64,000 bases of DNA. Source: Apium graveolens (lineage: Eukaryota; Streptophyta; Magnoliopsida; Apiales; Apiaceae). Within the stretch, counting starts at the first letter, position 1; each line of letters starts with the position of its first letter. Both the position numbers and the translations under genes were made by a program. The notes beneath the pieces are model-generated. The model was not told where the DNA came from and did no database searches. It saw only the letters and a list, made by a program, of their open reading frames with translations. Below are positions 39,826 to 55,500 of the stretch, one piece after another. The stretch covers positions 124,001-188,000 of the forward strand of contig NW_027419974.1 of NCBI RefSeq assembly GCF_009905375.1, given 5' to 3'.

Positions 39826-40988
39826 AATTGGATGTATATAATTTTAACATGTTAATTGTACAAATATATGGTGGAAAGTGACTTATATAGGGTGAAAAAG
39901 GACTCTAATATGGTGAAAAGTAACTTACATGGTTAATTAGAACCAAAATGTGGACCAAAATTGACTTGTATGAATGTGGCACTAGTAAAACGATTTTTAA
40001 TTGCATGTACATGATGTTAACATGTTAATTGTACCAATATATGATGGAAAGTGACTCTTATAAGGTGCAAACTGACTCTAATATTGTTAGAAGTCACTTA
40101 CAGGTTTCATTAGAGGCAAAATATGGCCCACAATTGAGTTGTAAGAAAGGGGTACCAAGAGGTGGTTTAAGGATGTCTAATTGGATGTATATAATATTAA
40201 CATGTTAATTGTACCAATATATGATGGTAAGTTCTTATAGGGTGCAAAGTAACTCTAATATGGTCAAAAGTGACTTACATGGTTGATTAGACCCAAAATA
40301 TGGAACAAAATTAACTTGTATGAAAGTGGCATTAATAGGTGGTAAAAGGATGTCAAATTGGATTTATATGATGTTAACATGTTAATTGTTGTATATATGG
40401 TGGAAAGTGACTCTTATAAGGTGCAAAGTGACTATAATATGGTGAAAAGTGACTTACATGGTTGATTAGAACCAAAATGTGGAACAAAATTGACCTGTAT
40501 GAAAGTGGAACTAAGAGGTGGTAAAAGGATGTCAAATTGGATGTATATAATTTTAACATGTTAATTGTACAAATATATGGTGGAAAGTGACTTATATAGG
40601 GTGAAAAAGGACTTTAGTAAAACGATTTTTAATTGCATGTACATGATGTTAACATGTTAATTGTACCAATATATGATGGAAAGTGACTCTTATAAGGTGC
40701 AAACTGACTCTAATATTGTGAGAAGTCACTTACAGGTTTCATTAGAGGCAAAATGTGGCCCAAAATTGAGTTGTAAGAAAGGGGTACCAAGAGGTGGTTT
40801 AAGGATGTCTAATTGGATGTATATAATGTTAACATGTTAATTGTACCAATATATGATTGCAAGTGACTCTTATAAGGTGCAAAGTGACTAATATGGTGAG
40901 AAGTCACTAACATGTTTGATTAGAGCCAAAATGTGGCCCAAAATTGAGTTGTAAGAAAGGGGTACCAAGATGTGGTTAAAGGATGTCT
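39826..40988. repeat. 1163-bp satellite unit, copy 1
   Basis: It is matched at an offset of 1163 bp by the next unit. Shared oddities are GGCACTAGTAAAACG (39982 and 41145), GATGGTAAGTTCTTATAGG (40223 and 41386), and the monomer fusion GACTTTAGTAAAACG/GACTCTAGTAAAATG (about 40610 and 41773). The length is 6.5 monomers rather than a whole number because the unit contains truncated monomers. Confidence 0.85.
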
Positions 40989-42151
40989 AATTGGATGTAT
41001 ATAATTTTAACATGTTAATTGTACAAATATATGGTGGAAAGTGACTTATATAGGGTGAAAAAGGACTCTAATATGGTGAAAAGTAACTTACATGGTTAAT
41101 TAGAACCAAAATGTGGACCAAAATTGACTTGTATGAATGTGGCACTAGTAAAACGATTTTTAATTGCATGTACATGATGTTAACATGTTAATTGTACCAA
41201 TATATGATGGAAAGTGACTCTTATAAGGTGCAAACTGACTCTAATATTGTTAGAAGTCACTTACAGGTTTCATTAGAGGCAAAATATGGCCCACAATTGA
41301 GTTGTAAGAAAGGGGTACCAAGAGGTGGTTTAAGGATGTCTAATTGGATGTATATAATGTTAACATGTTAATTGTACCAATATATGATGGTAAGTTCTTA
41401 TAGGGTGCAAAGTAACTCTAATATGGTCAAAAGTGACTTACATGGTTGATTAGGCCCAAAATATGGAACAAAATTAACTTGTATGAAAGTGGCATTAATA
41501 GGTGGTAAAAGGATGTCAAATTGGATTTATATGATGTTAACATGTTAATTGTTGTATATATGGTGGAAAGTGACTCTTATAAGGTGCAAAGTGACTATAA
41601 TATGGTGAAAAGTGACTTACATGGTTGATTAGAACCAAAATATGGAACAAAATTGACCTGTATGAAAGTGGAACTAAGAGGTGGTAAAAGGATGTCAAAT
41701 TGGATGTATATAATTTTAACATGTTAATTGTACAAATATATGGTGGAAAGTGACTTATATAGGGTGAAAAAGGACTCTAGTAAAATGATTTTTAATTGCA
41801 TGTACATGATGTTAACATGTTAATTGTACCAATATATGATGGAAAGTGACTCTTATAAGGTGCAAACTGACTCTAATATTGTGAGAAGTCACTTACAGGT
41901 TTCATTAGAGGCAAAATGTGGCCCAAAATTGAGTTGTAAGAAAGGGGTACCAAGAGGTGGTTTAAGGATGTCTAATTGGATGTATATAATGTTAACATGT
42001 TAATTGTACCAATATATGATTGCAAGTGACTCTTATAAGGTGCAAAGTGACTAATATTGTGAGAAGTCACTAACATGTTTGATTAGAGCCAAAATGTGGC
42101 CCAAAATTGAGTTGTAAGAAAGGGGTACCAAGATGTGGTTAAAGGATGTCT
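40989..42151. repeat. 1163-bp satellite unit, copy 2
   Basis: Tandem partner of 39826-40988, with only scattered single-base differences. The match ends after ACCAAGATGTGGTTAAAGG (about 40963 and 42126), where one copy continues ATATAATTTT and the other ATATGATGTT. Confidence 0.85.
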
Positions 42152-45100
42152 AATTGGATGTATATGATGTTAACATGTTAATTGTACCAATATATGATGG
42201 CAAGTGACTCTTATAAGGTGCAAAGTGACTAATATTGTGAGAAGTCACTTACATGTTTGATTAGAGCCAAAATATGGCCTAAAATTGACTTGTAAGAAAG
42301 GGGTACCAAGAGGTAGTTAAAGGAGGTCTAGTTGCATGTACATGATGTTGACATGTTAAACGTATCAATATATGGTGGCAAGTGACTCTTATGGGGTGCA
42401 AAGTGACTCTAATATTGTGAGAAGTCACTTACATGTTTGATTAGAGCCAAAATGTGGCCCAAAATTGAGTTTTAAGAAAGGGGTACCAAGAGGTGGTTAA
42501 AGGATGTCTAATTGGATGTATATGATGTTAACATGTTAATTGTACCAATATATGATGGCAAATGACTCTTATAAGGTGCAAACTGACTAATATTGTGTAG
42601 TCACTTACATGTTTGATTAGTGCTAAAATGTGGACCAAAATTGAGTTTTAAGAATGGGGTACCAAAAGGTGGTTAACGGATGTCTAATTGGATGTACATG
42701 ATGTTAACATGTTAGTTGTACCACTATATGTGGAACAAAATTGACATGTATGAAAATGGCATTAATAGGTGGTAAAAGGATATAAAATTGGATGAATATA
42801 ATGTTAACATGTTAATTGTTGTATATATGGTGGAAAGTGACTCTTATAAGGTGCAAAGTGACTCTAATATGGTTAAAAGTGAATTACATGGTTGATTAGA
42901 ACCAAAATGTGGAACAAAATTGACCTGTATGAAAGTGGAACTAAGAGGTGGTAAAAGGATGTCGAATTGGATGTATATGATGTTAACATGTTAATTGTAC
43001 AAATATATGGTGGAAAGTGACTTATATAGGGTGCAAAAGGACTCTAATATGGTGAAAAGTGACTTACATGGTTAATTAGAACCAAAATGTGGAACAAAAT
43101 TAACTTGTAAGAAAGTGGCATTAAGAGGAGTTAAAAGGATGTCAAATTGGATGTATATGATATTAACATGTCAATTGTTGTATATATGGTGGAAAGTGAC
43201 TCTTATAGGGTGCAAAGTGACTCTAATATGGTGAAACATGACTAACATGGTTAATTAGAACCAAAATGTGGACCAAAATTGACTTGTATGAATGTGGCAC
43301 TAAGAGGTGGTAAAAGTATTTTTAATTGCGTGTACATGATGTTAACATGTTAATTGTACCAATATATGATGGCAAGTGACTCTTATAAGGTGCAAAGTGA
43401 TTCTAATACTGTGAGAAGTCACTTACAGGTTTGATTAGAGCCAAAATGTTCCCCAAAATTGAGTTGTAAGAAAGAGGTACTAAGAGGTAAATAAGGATGT
43501 CTAATTGGATGTATATAATGTTAACATGTTAATTGTACCAATATATGATGGCAAGTGACTCTTATAAGGTGCAAAGTGACTAATATTGTGAGAAGTCACT
43601 AACATGTTTGATTAGAGCCAAAATGTGGCCCAAAATTGAGTTGTAAGAAAGGGATACCAAAAGGTGGTTAAAGGATGTCTAATTGCATGTACATGATATT
43701 TAACATGTTAATTATATCGATATATGATGGCAAGTGACTCTTATAGGGTGCAAAGTAACTCTAATATGGTCAAAAGTGACTTACATGGTTGATTAGACCC
43801 AAAATATGGAACAAAATTAACTTGTATGAAAGTGGCATTAATAGGTGGTAAAAGGATGTCAAATTGGATTTATATGATGTTAACATGTTAATTGTTGTAT
43901 ATATGGTGGAAAGTGACTCTTATAAGGTGCAAAGTGACTCTAATATGGTGAAAAGTGACTAACATGGTTGATTAGAACCAAAATGTGGAACAAAATTAAC
44001 CTGTATGAAAGTGGAACTAAGAGGTGGTAAAAGGATGTCAAATTTGATGTATATAATTTTAACATGTTAATTGTACAAATATATAGTGGAAAGTGACTTA
44101 TATAGGGTGCAAAAGGACTCTAATATGGTGAAAAGTGACTTACATGGTTAATTAGAACCAAAATGTGGACCAAAATTGACTTGTATGAATGTGGTACTAA
44201 GAGGTGGTAAAACGATTTTTACTTGCATGTACATGATGTTAACATGTTAATTGTACCAATATACGATGGCAAGTGACTCTTATAAGGTGCAAAGTGACTC
44301 TAATATTGTGAGAAGTCACTTACATGTTTCATTAGATCCAAAATGTGGCCCAAAATTGAGTTGTAAGAAAGGGGTACCAAGAGATGGTTTAAGGATGTCT
44401 AATTGGATGTATATGATGTTAACATGTTAATTGTATCAATATATAATGGCAAGTGACTCATATTGTGAGAAGTCACTAACATGTTTGATTAGAGCCAAAA
44501 TGTGGCCCAAAATTGAGTTGTAAGAAAGGGGTACCAAGAGGTGGTTAAAGGATGTCTAATTGGATATATATGATGTTAACATGTTAATTGTACCAATATA
44601 TGATGGAAAGTGACTCTTATAAGGTGCAAAGTGACTAATATTTTGAGAAGTCACTTACATGTTTGATTAGAGCTAAAATATGGCCTAAAATTGACCTGTA
44701 AGAAAGGGGTACCAAGAGGTGGTTAAAGGAGGTCTAGTTGCATGTACATGATGTTGAAATGTGAAACCAATCAATATATGGTGGCAAGTGACTCTTATAG
44801 GGTGAAAAGTGACTCTAATATTGTGAGAAGTCACTTAGATGTTTGATTAGAGCCAAAATGTGGCCCAAAATTAAGTTGTAAGAAAGGGATACCAAAAGGT
44901 GGTTAAAGGATGTCTAATTGCATGTACATGATATTAACATGTTAATTGTATCAATATATGGTGGCAAATGACTCTTATAGGGTGCAAAGTAACTATAATA
45001 TGGTCAAAAGTGACTTACATGGTTGATTAGACCCAAAATATGGAACAAAATTAACTTGTATGAAAGTGGCATTAATAGGTGGTAAAAGGATGTCAAATTG

Positions 45101-48100
45101 GATTTATATGATGTTAACATGTTAATTGTTGTATATATGGTGGAAAGTGACTCTTATAAGGTGCAAAGTGACTATAATATGGTGAAAAGTGACTTACATG
45201 GTTGATTAGAACCAAAATGTGGAACAAAATTGACCTGTATGAAAGTGGAACTAAGAGGTGGTAAAAGGATGTCAAATTGGATGTATATAATTTTAACATG
45301 TTAATTGTACAAATATATGGTGGAAAGTGACTTATATAGGGTGAAAAAGGACTCTAATATGGTGAAAAGTGACTTACATGGTTAATTAGAACCAAAATGT
45401 GGACCAAAATTGACTTGTATGAATGTGACACTAGTAAAATGATTTTTAATTGCATGTACATGATGTTAACATGTTAATTGTACCAATATATGATGGAAAG
45501 TGACTCTTATAAGGTGCAAACTTACTCTAATATTGTGAGAAGTCACTTACAGGTTTCATTAGAGGCAAAATGTGGCCCAAAATTGAGTTGTAAGAAAGGG
45601 GTACCAAGAGGTGGTTTAAGGATGTCTAATTGGATGTATATGATGTTAACATGTTAATTATACCAATATATGATGGCAAGTGACTCTTATAAGGTGCAAC
45701 GTGACTAATATTGTGAGAAGTCACTAACATGTTTGATTAGAGCCAAAATGTGGCCCAAAATTGAGTTGTAAGAAAGGGGTACCAAGAGGTGGTTAAAGGA
45801 TGTCTAATTGGATGTATATGATTTTAACATGTTAATTGTACCAATATATGATGGCAAGTGACTCTTATAAGGTGCAAAGTGACTAATATTGTGAGAAGTC
45901 ACTTACATGTTTGATTAGAGCCAAAATATGGCCTAAAATTGACTTGTAAGAAAGGGGTACCAAGAGGTAGTTAAAGGAGGTCTAGTTGCATGTACATGAT
46001 GTTGACATGTTAAACGTATCAATATATGGTGGCAAGTGACTCTTATAGGGTGCAAAGTGACTCTAATATTGTGAGAAGTCACTTACATGTTTGATTAGAG
46101 CCAAAATGTGGCCCAAAATTGAGTTTTAAGAAAGGGGTACCAAGAGGTGGTTAAAGGATGTCTAATTGGATGTATATGATGTTAACATGTTAATTGTACC
46201 AATATATGATGGCAAATGACTCTTATAAGGTGCAAACTGACTAATATTGTGTAGTCACTTACATGTTTGATTAGAGCCAAAATGTGGCCCAAAATTGAGT
46301 TTTAAGAAAGGGGTACCAAAAGGTGGTTAACGGATGTCTAATTGGATGTACATGATGTTAACATGTTAATTGTACCACTATATGTGGAAGAAAATTGACC
46401 TGTATGAAAGTGGCATTAATAGGTGGTAAAAGGATATAAAATTGGATGAATATAATGTTAACATGTTAATTGTTGTATATATGGTGGAAAGTGACTCTTA
46501 TAAGGTGCAAAGTGACTCTAATATGGTTAAAAGTGAATTACATGGTTGATTAGAACCAAAATGTGGAACAAAATTGACCTGTATGAAAGTGGAACTAAGA
46601 GGTGGTAAAAGGATGTCGAATTGGATGTATATGATGTTAACATGTTAATTGTACAAATATATGGTGGAAAGTGACTTATATAGGGTGCAAAAGGACTCTA
46701 ATATGGTGAAAAGTGACTTACATGGTTAATTAGAACCAAAATGTGGAACAAAATTAACCTGTAAGAAAGTGGCATTAAGAGGAGTTAAAAGGATGTCAAA
46801 TTGGATGTATATGATGTTAACATGTCAATTGTTGTATATATGGTGGAAAGTGACTCTTATAGGGTGCAAAGTGACTCTAATATGGTGAAACATGACTAAC
46901 ATGGTTAATTAGAACCAAAATGTGGACCAAAATTGACTTGTATGAATGTGGCACTAAGAGGTGGTAAAAGTATTTTTAATTGCATGTACATGATGTTAAC
47001 ATGTTAATTGTACCAATATATGATGACAAGTGACTCTTATAAGGTGCAAAGTGATTCTAATACTGTGAGAAATCACTTACAGGTTTGATTAGAGCCAAAA
47101 TGTGCCCCAAAATTGAGTTGTAAGAAAGAGGTACTAAGAGGTAAATAAGGATGTCTAATTGGATGTATATAATGTTAACATGTTAATTGTACCAATATAT
47201 GATGGCAAGTGACTCTTATAAGGTGCAAAGTGACTAATATTGTGAGAAGTCACTAACATGTTTGATTAGAGCCAAAATGTGGCCCAAAATTGAGTTGTAA
47301 GAAAGGTATACCAAAAGGTGGTTAAAGGATGTCTAATTGCATGTACATGATATTAACATGTTAATTATATCAATATATGATGGCAAGTGACTCTTATAGG
47401 GTGCAAAGTAACTCTAATATGCTCAAAAGTGACTTACATGGTTGATTAGACCCAAAATATGGAACAAAATTAACTTGTATGAAAGTGGCATTAATAGGTG
47501 GTAAAAGGATGTCAAATTGGATTTATATGATGTTAACATGTTAATTGTTGTATATATGGTGGAAAGTGACTCTTATAAGGTGCATAGTGACTCTAATATG
47601 GTGAAAAGTGAGTTACATGGTTGATTAGAACCAAAATGTGGAACAAAATTGACCTGTATGAAAGTGGAACTAAGAAGTGGTAAAAGGATGTAAAATTGGA
47701 TGTATATGATGTTAACATGTTAATTGTACAAATATATGGTGGAAAGTGGCTTATATAGGGTGAAAAAGGACTCTAATATGGTGAAAAGTGACTTACATGG
47801 TTAATTAGAACCAAAATGTGGACCAAAATTGACTTGTATGAATGTGGCACTAGTAAAACGATTTTTAATTGCATGTACATGATGTTAACATGTTAATTGT
47901 ACCAATATATGATGGAAAGTGACTCTTATAAGGTGCAAAGTGACTCTAATATTGTGAGAAGTCACTTACATGTTTCATTAGAGGCAAAATGTGGCCCGAA
48001 ATTTAGTTGTAAGAAAGGGGTACCAAGAGGTGGTTTAAGGATGTCTAATTGGATGTATATAATGTTAACATGTTAATTGTACCAATATATGATGGCAAGT

Positions 48101-49119
48101 GACACTTATAAGGTGCAAAGTGACTAATATTGTGAGAAGTCACTAAAATGTTTGATTAGAGCAAAAATGTGGCCCAAAATTGAGTTGTAAGAAAGGGGTA
48201 CCAAGAGGTGGTTAAAGGATGTCTAATTGGATGTATATGATGTTAACATGTTAATTGTTCCAATATATGATGGCAAGTGACTCTTATAAGGTGCAAAGTG
48301 ACTAATATTGTGAGAAGTCACTTGCATGTTTGATTAGAGCCAAAATATGGCCTAAAATTGACTTGTAAGAAAGGGGTAGCAAGAGGTAGTTAAAGGAGGT
48401 CTAGTTGCATGTACATGATATTGACATGTTAAACCTATTAATATATGGTGGCAAGTGATTCTTATAGGGTGCAAAGTGACTCTAATATTGTGAGAAGTCA
48501 CTTACATGTTTGATTAGAGCCAAAATGTGGCCCAAAATTGAGTTTTAAGAAAGGGGTACCAAGAGGTGGTTAAAGGATGTCTAATTGGATGTATATGAAG
48601 TTAACATGTTAATTGTACCAATATATGATGGCAAGTGACTCTTATAAGGTGAAAACTGACTAATATTGTGTAGTCACTTACATGTTTGATTAGAGCCAAA
48701 ATGTGGCCCAAAATTCAGTTTTAAGAAAGGGGTACCAAAAGGTGGTTAACGGATGTCTAATTGGATGTATATGATGTTAACATGTTAATTGTACCAATAT
48801 ATGATGACAAGTGACTCTTATAAGGTGCAAAGTGACTAATATTTTGAGAAGTCACTTACATATCTGATTAGAGCCAAAATGTGGCCCAAAATTAACTTGT
48901 AGGAAAGGGGTACCAAGTGGTGGTTAAAGGATGTCTAATTTCATGTACATGATGTTAACATGTTAATTGTATCAATATATGGTGGCAAGTGACTCTTATA
49001 GGGTGCAAGGTGACTCTAATATGGTGAAAAGTAACTTACATGGTTGATTAGAGCCAAAATGTGGAACAAAATTAACTTGTATGAAAGTAGCATTAATAGG
49101 TGGTAAAAGGATGTGAAAT

Positions 49120-52100
49120 TGGATGTATATGATGTTAACATGTTAATTGTTGTATATATGGTGGAAAGTGACTCTTATAAGGTGCAAAGTGACTCTAATA
49201 TGGTGAAAAGTGACTTACATGGTTGATTAGAACCAAAATGTGGAACAAAATTGACTAGTATGAAAGTGGAACTAAGAGGTGGTAAAAGGATGTCAAATTG
49301 GTTGTATATGATGTTAACATGTTAATTGTACAAATATGTGGTGGAAAGTGACTTATATAGGGTGCAAAATGACTCTAATATAGTGAAAAATGACTTACAT
49401 GGTTAATTAGAACCAAAATGGGGACCAAAATTGAATTGTATGAATGTGGCACTAAGAGGTGGTAAAAGGATTTTTAATTGCATGTACATGATGTTAACAT
49501 GTTAATTGTACCAATATATGATGGCAAGTGACTCTTATAAGGTGCAAAGTGACTATAATATTGTGAAAAATGACTTACATGGTTGATTAGAACCACAATG
49601 TGGAACAAAATTGACCTGTATGAAAGTTGAACTAAAAGGTGGTAAAAGGATGTCAAATTGGATGTATATGATATTAACATATTAATTGTACAAATATATT
49701 GTGGAAAGTGACTTATATAGGGTGTAAAATGACTCTTATATGGTGAAAAGTGGCTTACATTATTAATTAGAACCAAAATGTGAACCAAAATTGACTTGGA
49801 TGAATGTGGTAGTAAGAGGTGGTAAAAGGATTTTTAATTGCATATACATGATTTAAACATGTTAATTGTACCAATATATGATGGAAAGTGACTCTTATAA
49901 GGTGCAAAGTGACTCCAATATTGTGAGAAGTCACTTACATGTTTGATTAGAGCCAAAATGTGGCCCAAAATTGAGTTGTAAGAAACGGGTACCAAAAGGT
50001 GGTTAAAGGATGTCTAATTGCATGTACATAATGTTAACATGTTAATTGTATCAATATATGGTGACAAGTGACTCTTATAGTATGCAAAGTGACACTAATA
50101 TGCTGAAAAGTGACTTACATGGTTGATTAGAGCCAATATGTGGAATAAAATTAACTTGTATGAAAATGGCATTAATAGGTTGTAAAATGATGTCAAGTTG
50201 GATGTATATGATGTTAAAATGTCAATTGTTGTATATATGGTAGAAAGTGACTTATAGGGTGCAAAGTGACTCTAATATGGTGAAAAGTGACTAACATGGT
50301 TAATTAGAACTAAAATGTGGACAAAAATTGACTTGTATGAATGTGGGAGTAAGAGGTGGTAAAAGAATTTCTAATTGCATGTACATGTTGCTAACATGTT
50401 AATTGTACCAATATATGATGGTAAGTAAGTCTTATAAGATGCAAAGTGACTCTAATATGGTGAAAAGTGACTTACATGGTTGATTAGAGCCAAAATATGG
50501 AACAAAATTAACTTGTATGAACGTGGCATTAATAGGTTGTAAAAGGATGTAAAATTGGATGTATATGATGTTAACATGTCAATTGTTCTATATATGGTGG
50601 AAAGTGACTCTTATATGGTGCAAAGTGACTCTAATATGGTAAAAAATGAATAACATGGTTAATTAGAACCAAAATGTGGACCAAAATTGACTTGTATGAA
50701 TGTGGCACTAAGAGGTGGTAAAAGGAATTCTAATTGCATGTACATGATTTTAACTTGTTAATTGTACCAATATATGATGGTAAGTGACAATTATAAGGTG
50801 CAAAGACACTCTAATATGGTGAGAAGTCACTTATATGATTGATTAGACCCAAAATATGGCCCAAAATTGACTTGTAGGAAAGGGGTACCAAGAGGTGGTT
50901 AATGGATATCTAATTGCATGTACACGATTTTAACATGTTAATTGTACCAATATATGATGGCAAGTGACAATTATAAGGTGCAAAGTGACTCTAATATGGT
51001 GAGAAATCACTTACATTATTGATTAGAGCCAAAATGTGGACCAAACTTGACTTATAGGAATGGGGTACCAAGAGGTGGTTAAAGGATGTCTAATTGCATG
51101 TACATAATGTTAACATGTTAATTGTATGAATATATGGTGGAAAGTGACACTTATAGTGTGCAAAGTGACTCTAATATGGTGAAAAGTGACTTACATGGTT
51201 GATTAGAGGCAAAATATTGAACAAAATTAACTTGTATGAAAGTGGCATTAATAGGTGGTAAAAGGATGTCAAATTGGATGTATATGATGTTAACATGTTA
51301 ATTGTTGTATATATGGTGGAAAGTGACACTTATAAGGTGCAAAGTGACTCTAATATGGTGAAAAGTGACTTACATGGTTGATTAGAACCAAAATGTGGAA
51401 AAAAATTGACATGTATGAAAGTGGAACTAAGAGGTGGTAAAAGATGTCAAATTGGATGTATATGATGTTTACATATTAATTGTACAAATATATGGTGGAA
51501 AGTGACTTATATAGGGTGCAAAATGACTCTAATATGGTGAAAAGTGACTTACATGGTTAATTAGAATCAAAATGTGGACCAAAATTGACTTGTATGAATA
51601 TGGCACTAAGAGGTGGTAAAAGGATTTCTAATTGCATGTACATGATGCTAACATTTTAATTGTACCAATATATGATGGCAAGTGACTTTAATAAGGCGCA
51701 AAGTGACTCTAATATTGTGAGAAGTCACTTACATGTTTGATTAAAGCCAAAATGTGGCCCAAAATTGAGTTTTAAGAAAGGGGTACCAAGAGGTGGTTAA
51801 AGGATGTCTAATTGGATGTATATGATGTTAACATGTTAATTGTACCAATATATGATGGGAAGTGACTCTTATAAGGTGCAAAGTGACTCTAATATTGTGA
51901 GAAGTCAATTACATGTTTGATTAGAGCCAAAATGTGGCCCAAAATTGAGTTGTAAGAAATGGGTACCAAGAGGTGGTTAAAGGATGTCTAATTGCATGTA
52001 CATGATATTAACATGTTAATTGTAGCAATATATGGTGGCAAGTTACTCTTATAGGGTGCAAAGTGACTATAATATGCTGAAAAGTGACTTACATGGTTGA

Positions 52101-52531
52101 TTAGAGTCAAAATGTGGAATAAAATTAACTTGTATGAAAATGGAATTCATAGGTGGTAAAATGATGTCAAATTGGATGTATATGATGTTAAAATGTCAGT
52201 TGTCGTATATATGGTGGAAAGTGACTCTTATAGGGTGCAAAGTGACTATAATATGGTGAAAAGTGAATAACATGGTTAATTAGAACCAAAATGTGGACCA
52301 AAATTGACTTGTATGAATGTGGCACTAAGAGGTGCTAAAAGGATTTCTAATTGCATGTACATGATGTTAACATGTTAATTGTACCAATATATGTTGGCAA
52401 GTGACTCTTATAAGGTGCAAAGTGACTCTAATATTGTGAGAAGTCACTTACATGTTTGATTAGAGACAAAATGTGGCCCAAAATTGACTTGTAAGAGAGG
52501 GGTACCAAGAGGTGGTTAAAGGATGTCTAAT
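49120..52531. repeat. 3412-bp satellite unit, copy 1
   Basis: This is 19 monomers long. Positions 49141, 49302, 49474, 50221 and 51440 recur exactly 3412 bp later. Only about two substitutions were noticed between copies: ATATTGTGG against ATATGGTGG near 49698/53110, and AAACGGGTACC against AAATGGGTACC near 49983/53395. The duplication is therefore recent. Confidence 0.92.
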
Positions 52532-55500
52532 TGGATGTATATGATGTTAATATGTTAATTGTTGTATATATGGTGGAAAGTGACTCTTATAAGGTGCAAA
52601 GTGACTCTAATATGGTGAAAAGTGACTTACATGGTTGATTAGAACCAAAATGTGGAACAAAATTGACTAGTATGAAAGTGGAACTAAGAGGTGGTAAAAG
52701 GATGTCAAATTGGTTGTATATGATGTTAACATGTTAATTGTACAAATATGTGGTGGAAAGTGACTTATATAGGGTGCAAAATGACTCTAATATAGTGAAA
52801 AATGACTTACATGGTTAATTAGAACCAAAATGGGGACCAAAATTGAATTGTATGAATGTGGCACTAAGAGGTGGTAAAAGGATTTTTAATTGCATGTACA
52901 TGATGTTAACATGTTAATTGTACCAATATATGATGGCAAGTGACTCTTATAAGGTGCAAAGTGACTATAATATTGTGAAAAATGACTTACATGGTTGATT
53001 AGAACCACAATGTGGAACAAAATTGACCTGTATGAAAGTTGAACTAAAAGGTGGTAAAAGGATGTCAAATTGGATGTATATGATATTAACATATTAATTG
53101 TACAAATATATGGTGGAAAGTGACTTATATAGGGTGTAAAATGACTCTTATATGGTGAAAAGTGGCTTACATTATTAATTAGAACCAAAATGTGAACCAA
53201 AATTGACTTGGATGAATGTGGTAGTAAGAGGTGGTAAAAGGATTTTTAATTGCATATACATGATTTAAACATGTTAATTGTACCAATATATGATGGAAAG
53301 TGACTCTTATAAGGTGCAAAGTGACTCCAATATTGTGAGAAGTCACTTACATGTTTGATTAGAGCCAAAATGTGGCCCAAAATTGAGTTGTAAGAAATGG
53401 GTACCAAAAGGTGGTTAAAGGATGTCTAATTGCATGTACATAATGTTAACATGTTAATTGTATCAATATATGGTGACAAGTGACTCTTATAGTATGCAAA
53501 GTGACACTAATATGCTGAAAAGTGACTTACATGGTTGATTAGAGCCAATATGTGGAATAAAATTAACTTGTATGAAAATGGCATTAATAGGTTGTAAAAT
53601 GATGTCAAGTTGGATGTATATGATGTTAAAATGTCAATTGTTGTATATATGGTAGAAAGTGACTTATAGGGTGCAAAGTGACTCTAATATGGTGAAAAGT
53701 GACTAACATGGTTAATTAGAACTAAAATGTGGACAAAAATTGACTTGTATGAATGTGGGAGTAAGAGGTGGTAAAAGAATTTCTAATTGCATGTACATGT
53801 TGCTAACATGTTAATTGTACCAATATATGATGGTAAGTAAGTCTTATAAGATGCAAAGTGACTCTAATATGGTGAAAAGTGACTTACATGGTTGATTAGA
53901 GCCAAAATATGGAACAAAATTAACTTGTATGAACGTGGCATTAATAGGTTGTAAAAGGATGTAAAATTGGATGTATATGATGTTAACATGTCAATTGTTC
54001 TATATATGGTGGAAAGTGACTCTTATATGGTGCAAAGTGACTCTAATATGGTAAAAAATGAATAACATGGTTAATTAGAACCAAAATGTGGACCAAAATT
54101 GACTTGTATGAATGTGGCACTAAGAGGTGGTAAAAGGAATTCTAATTGCATGTACATGATTTTAACTTGTTAATTGTACCAATATATGATGGTAAGTGAC
54201 AATTATAAGGTGCAAAGACACTCTAATATGGTGAGAAGTCACTTATATGATTGATTAGACCCAAAATATGGCCCAAAATTGACTTGTAGGAAAGGGGTAC
54301 CAAGAGGTGGTTAATGGATATCTAATTGCATGTACACGATTTTAACATGTTAATTGTACCAATATATGATGGCAAGTGACAATTATAAGGTGCAAAGTGA
54401 CTCTAATATGGTGAGAAATCACTTACATTATTGATTAGAGCCAAAATGTGGACCAAACTTGACTTATAGGAATGGGGTACCAAGAGGTGGTTAAAGGATG
54501 TCTAATTGCATGTACATAATGTTAACATGTTAATTGTATGAATATATGGTGGAAAGTGACACTTATAGTGTGCAAAGTGACTCTAATATGGTGAAAAGTG
54601 ACTTACATGGTTGATTAGAGGCAAAATATTGAACAAAATTAACTTGTATGAAAGTGGCATTAATAGGTGGTAAAAGGATGTCAAATTGGATGTATATGAT
54701 GTTAACATGTTAATTGTTGTATATATGGTGGAAAGTGACACTTATAAGGTGCAAAGTGACTCTAATATGGTGAAAAGTGACTTACATGGTTGATTAGAAC
54801 CAAAATGTGGAAAAAAATTGACATGTATGAAAGTGGAACTAAGAGGTGGTAAAAGATGTCAAATTGGATGTATATGATGTTTACATATTAATTGTACAAA
54901 TATATGGTGGAAAGTGACTTATATAGGGTGCAAAATGACTCTAATATGGTGAAAAGTGACTTACATGGTTAATTAGAATCAAAATGTGGACCAAAATTGA
55001 CTTGTATGAATATGGCACTAAGAGGTGGTAAAAGGATTTCTAATTGCATGTACATGATGCTAACATTTTAATTGTACCAATATATGATGGCAAGTGACTT
55101 TAATAAGGCGCAAAGTGACTCTAATATTGTGAGAAGTCACTTACATGTTTGATTAAAGCCAAAATGTGGCCCAAAATTGAGTTTTAAGAAAGGGGTACCA
55201 AGAGGTGGTTAAAGGATGTCTAATTGGATGTATATGATGTTAACATGTTAATTGTACCAATATATGATGGGAAGTGACTCTTATAAGGTGCAAAGTGACT
55301 CTAATATTGTGAGAAGTCAATTACATGTTTGATTAGAGCCAAAATGTGGCCCAAAATTGAGTTGTAAGAAATGGGTACCAAGAGGTGGTTAAAGGATGTC
55401 TAATTGCATGTACATGATATTAACATGTTAATTGTAGCAATATATGGTGGCAAGTTACTCTTATAGGGTGCAAAGTGACTATAATATGCTGAAAAGTGAC

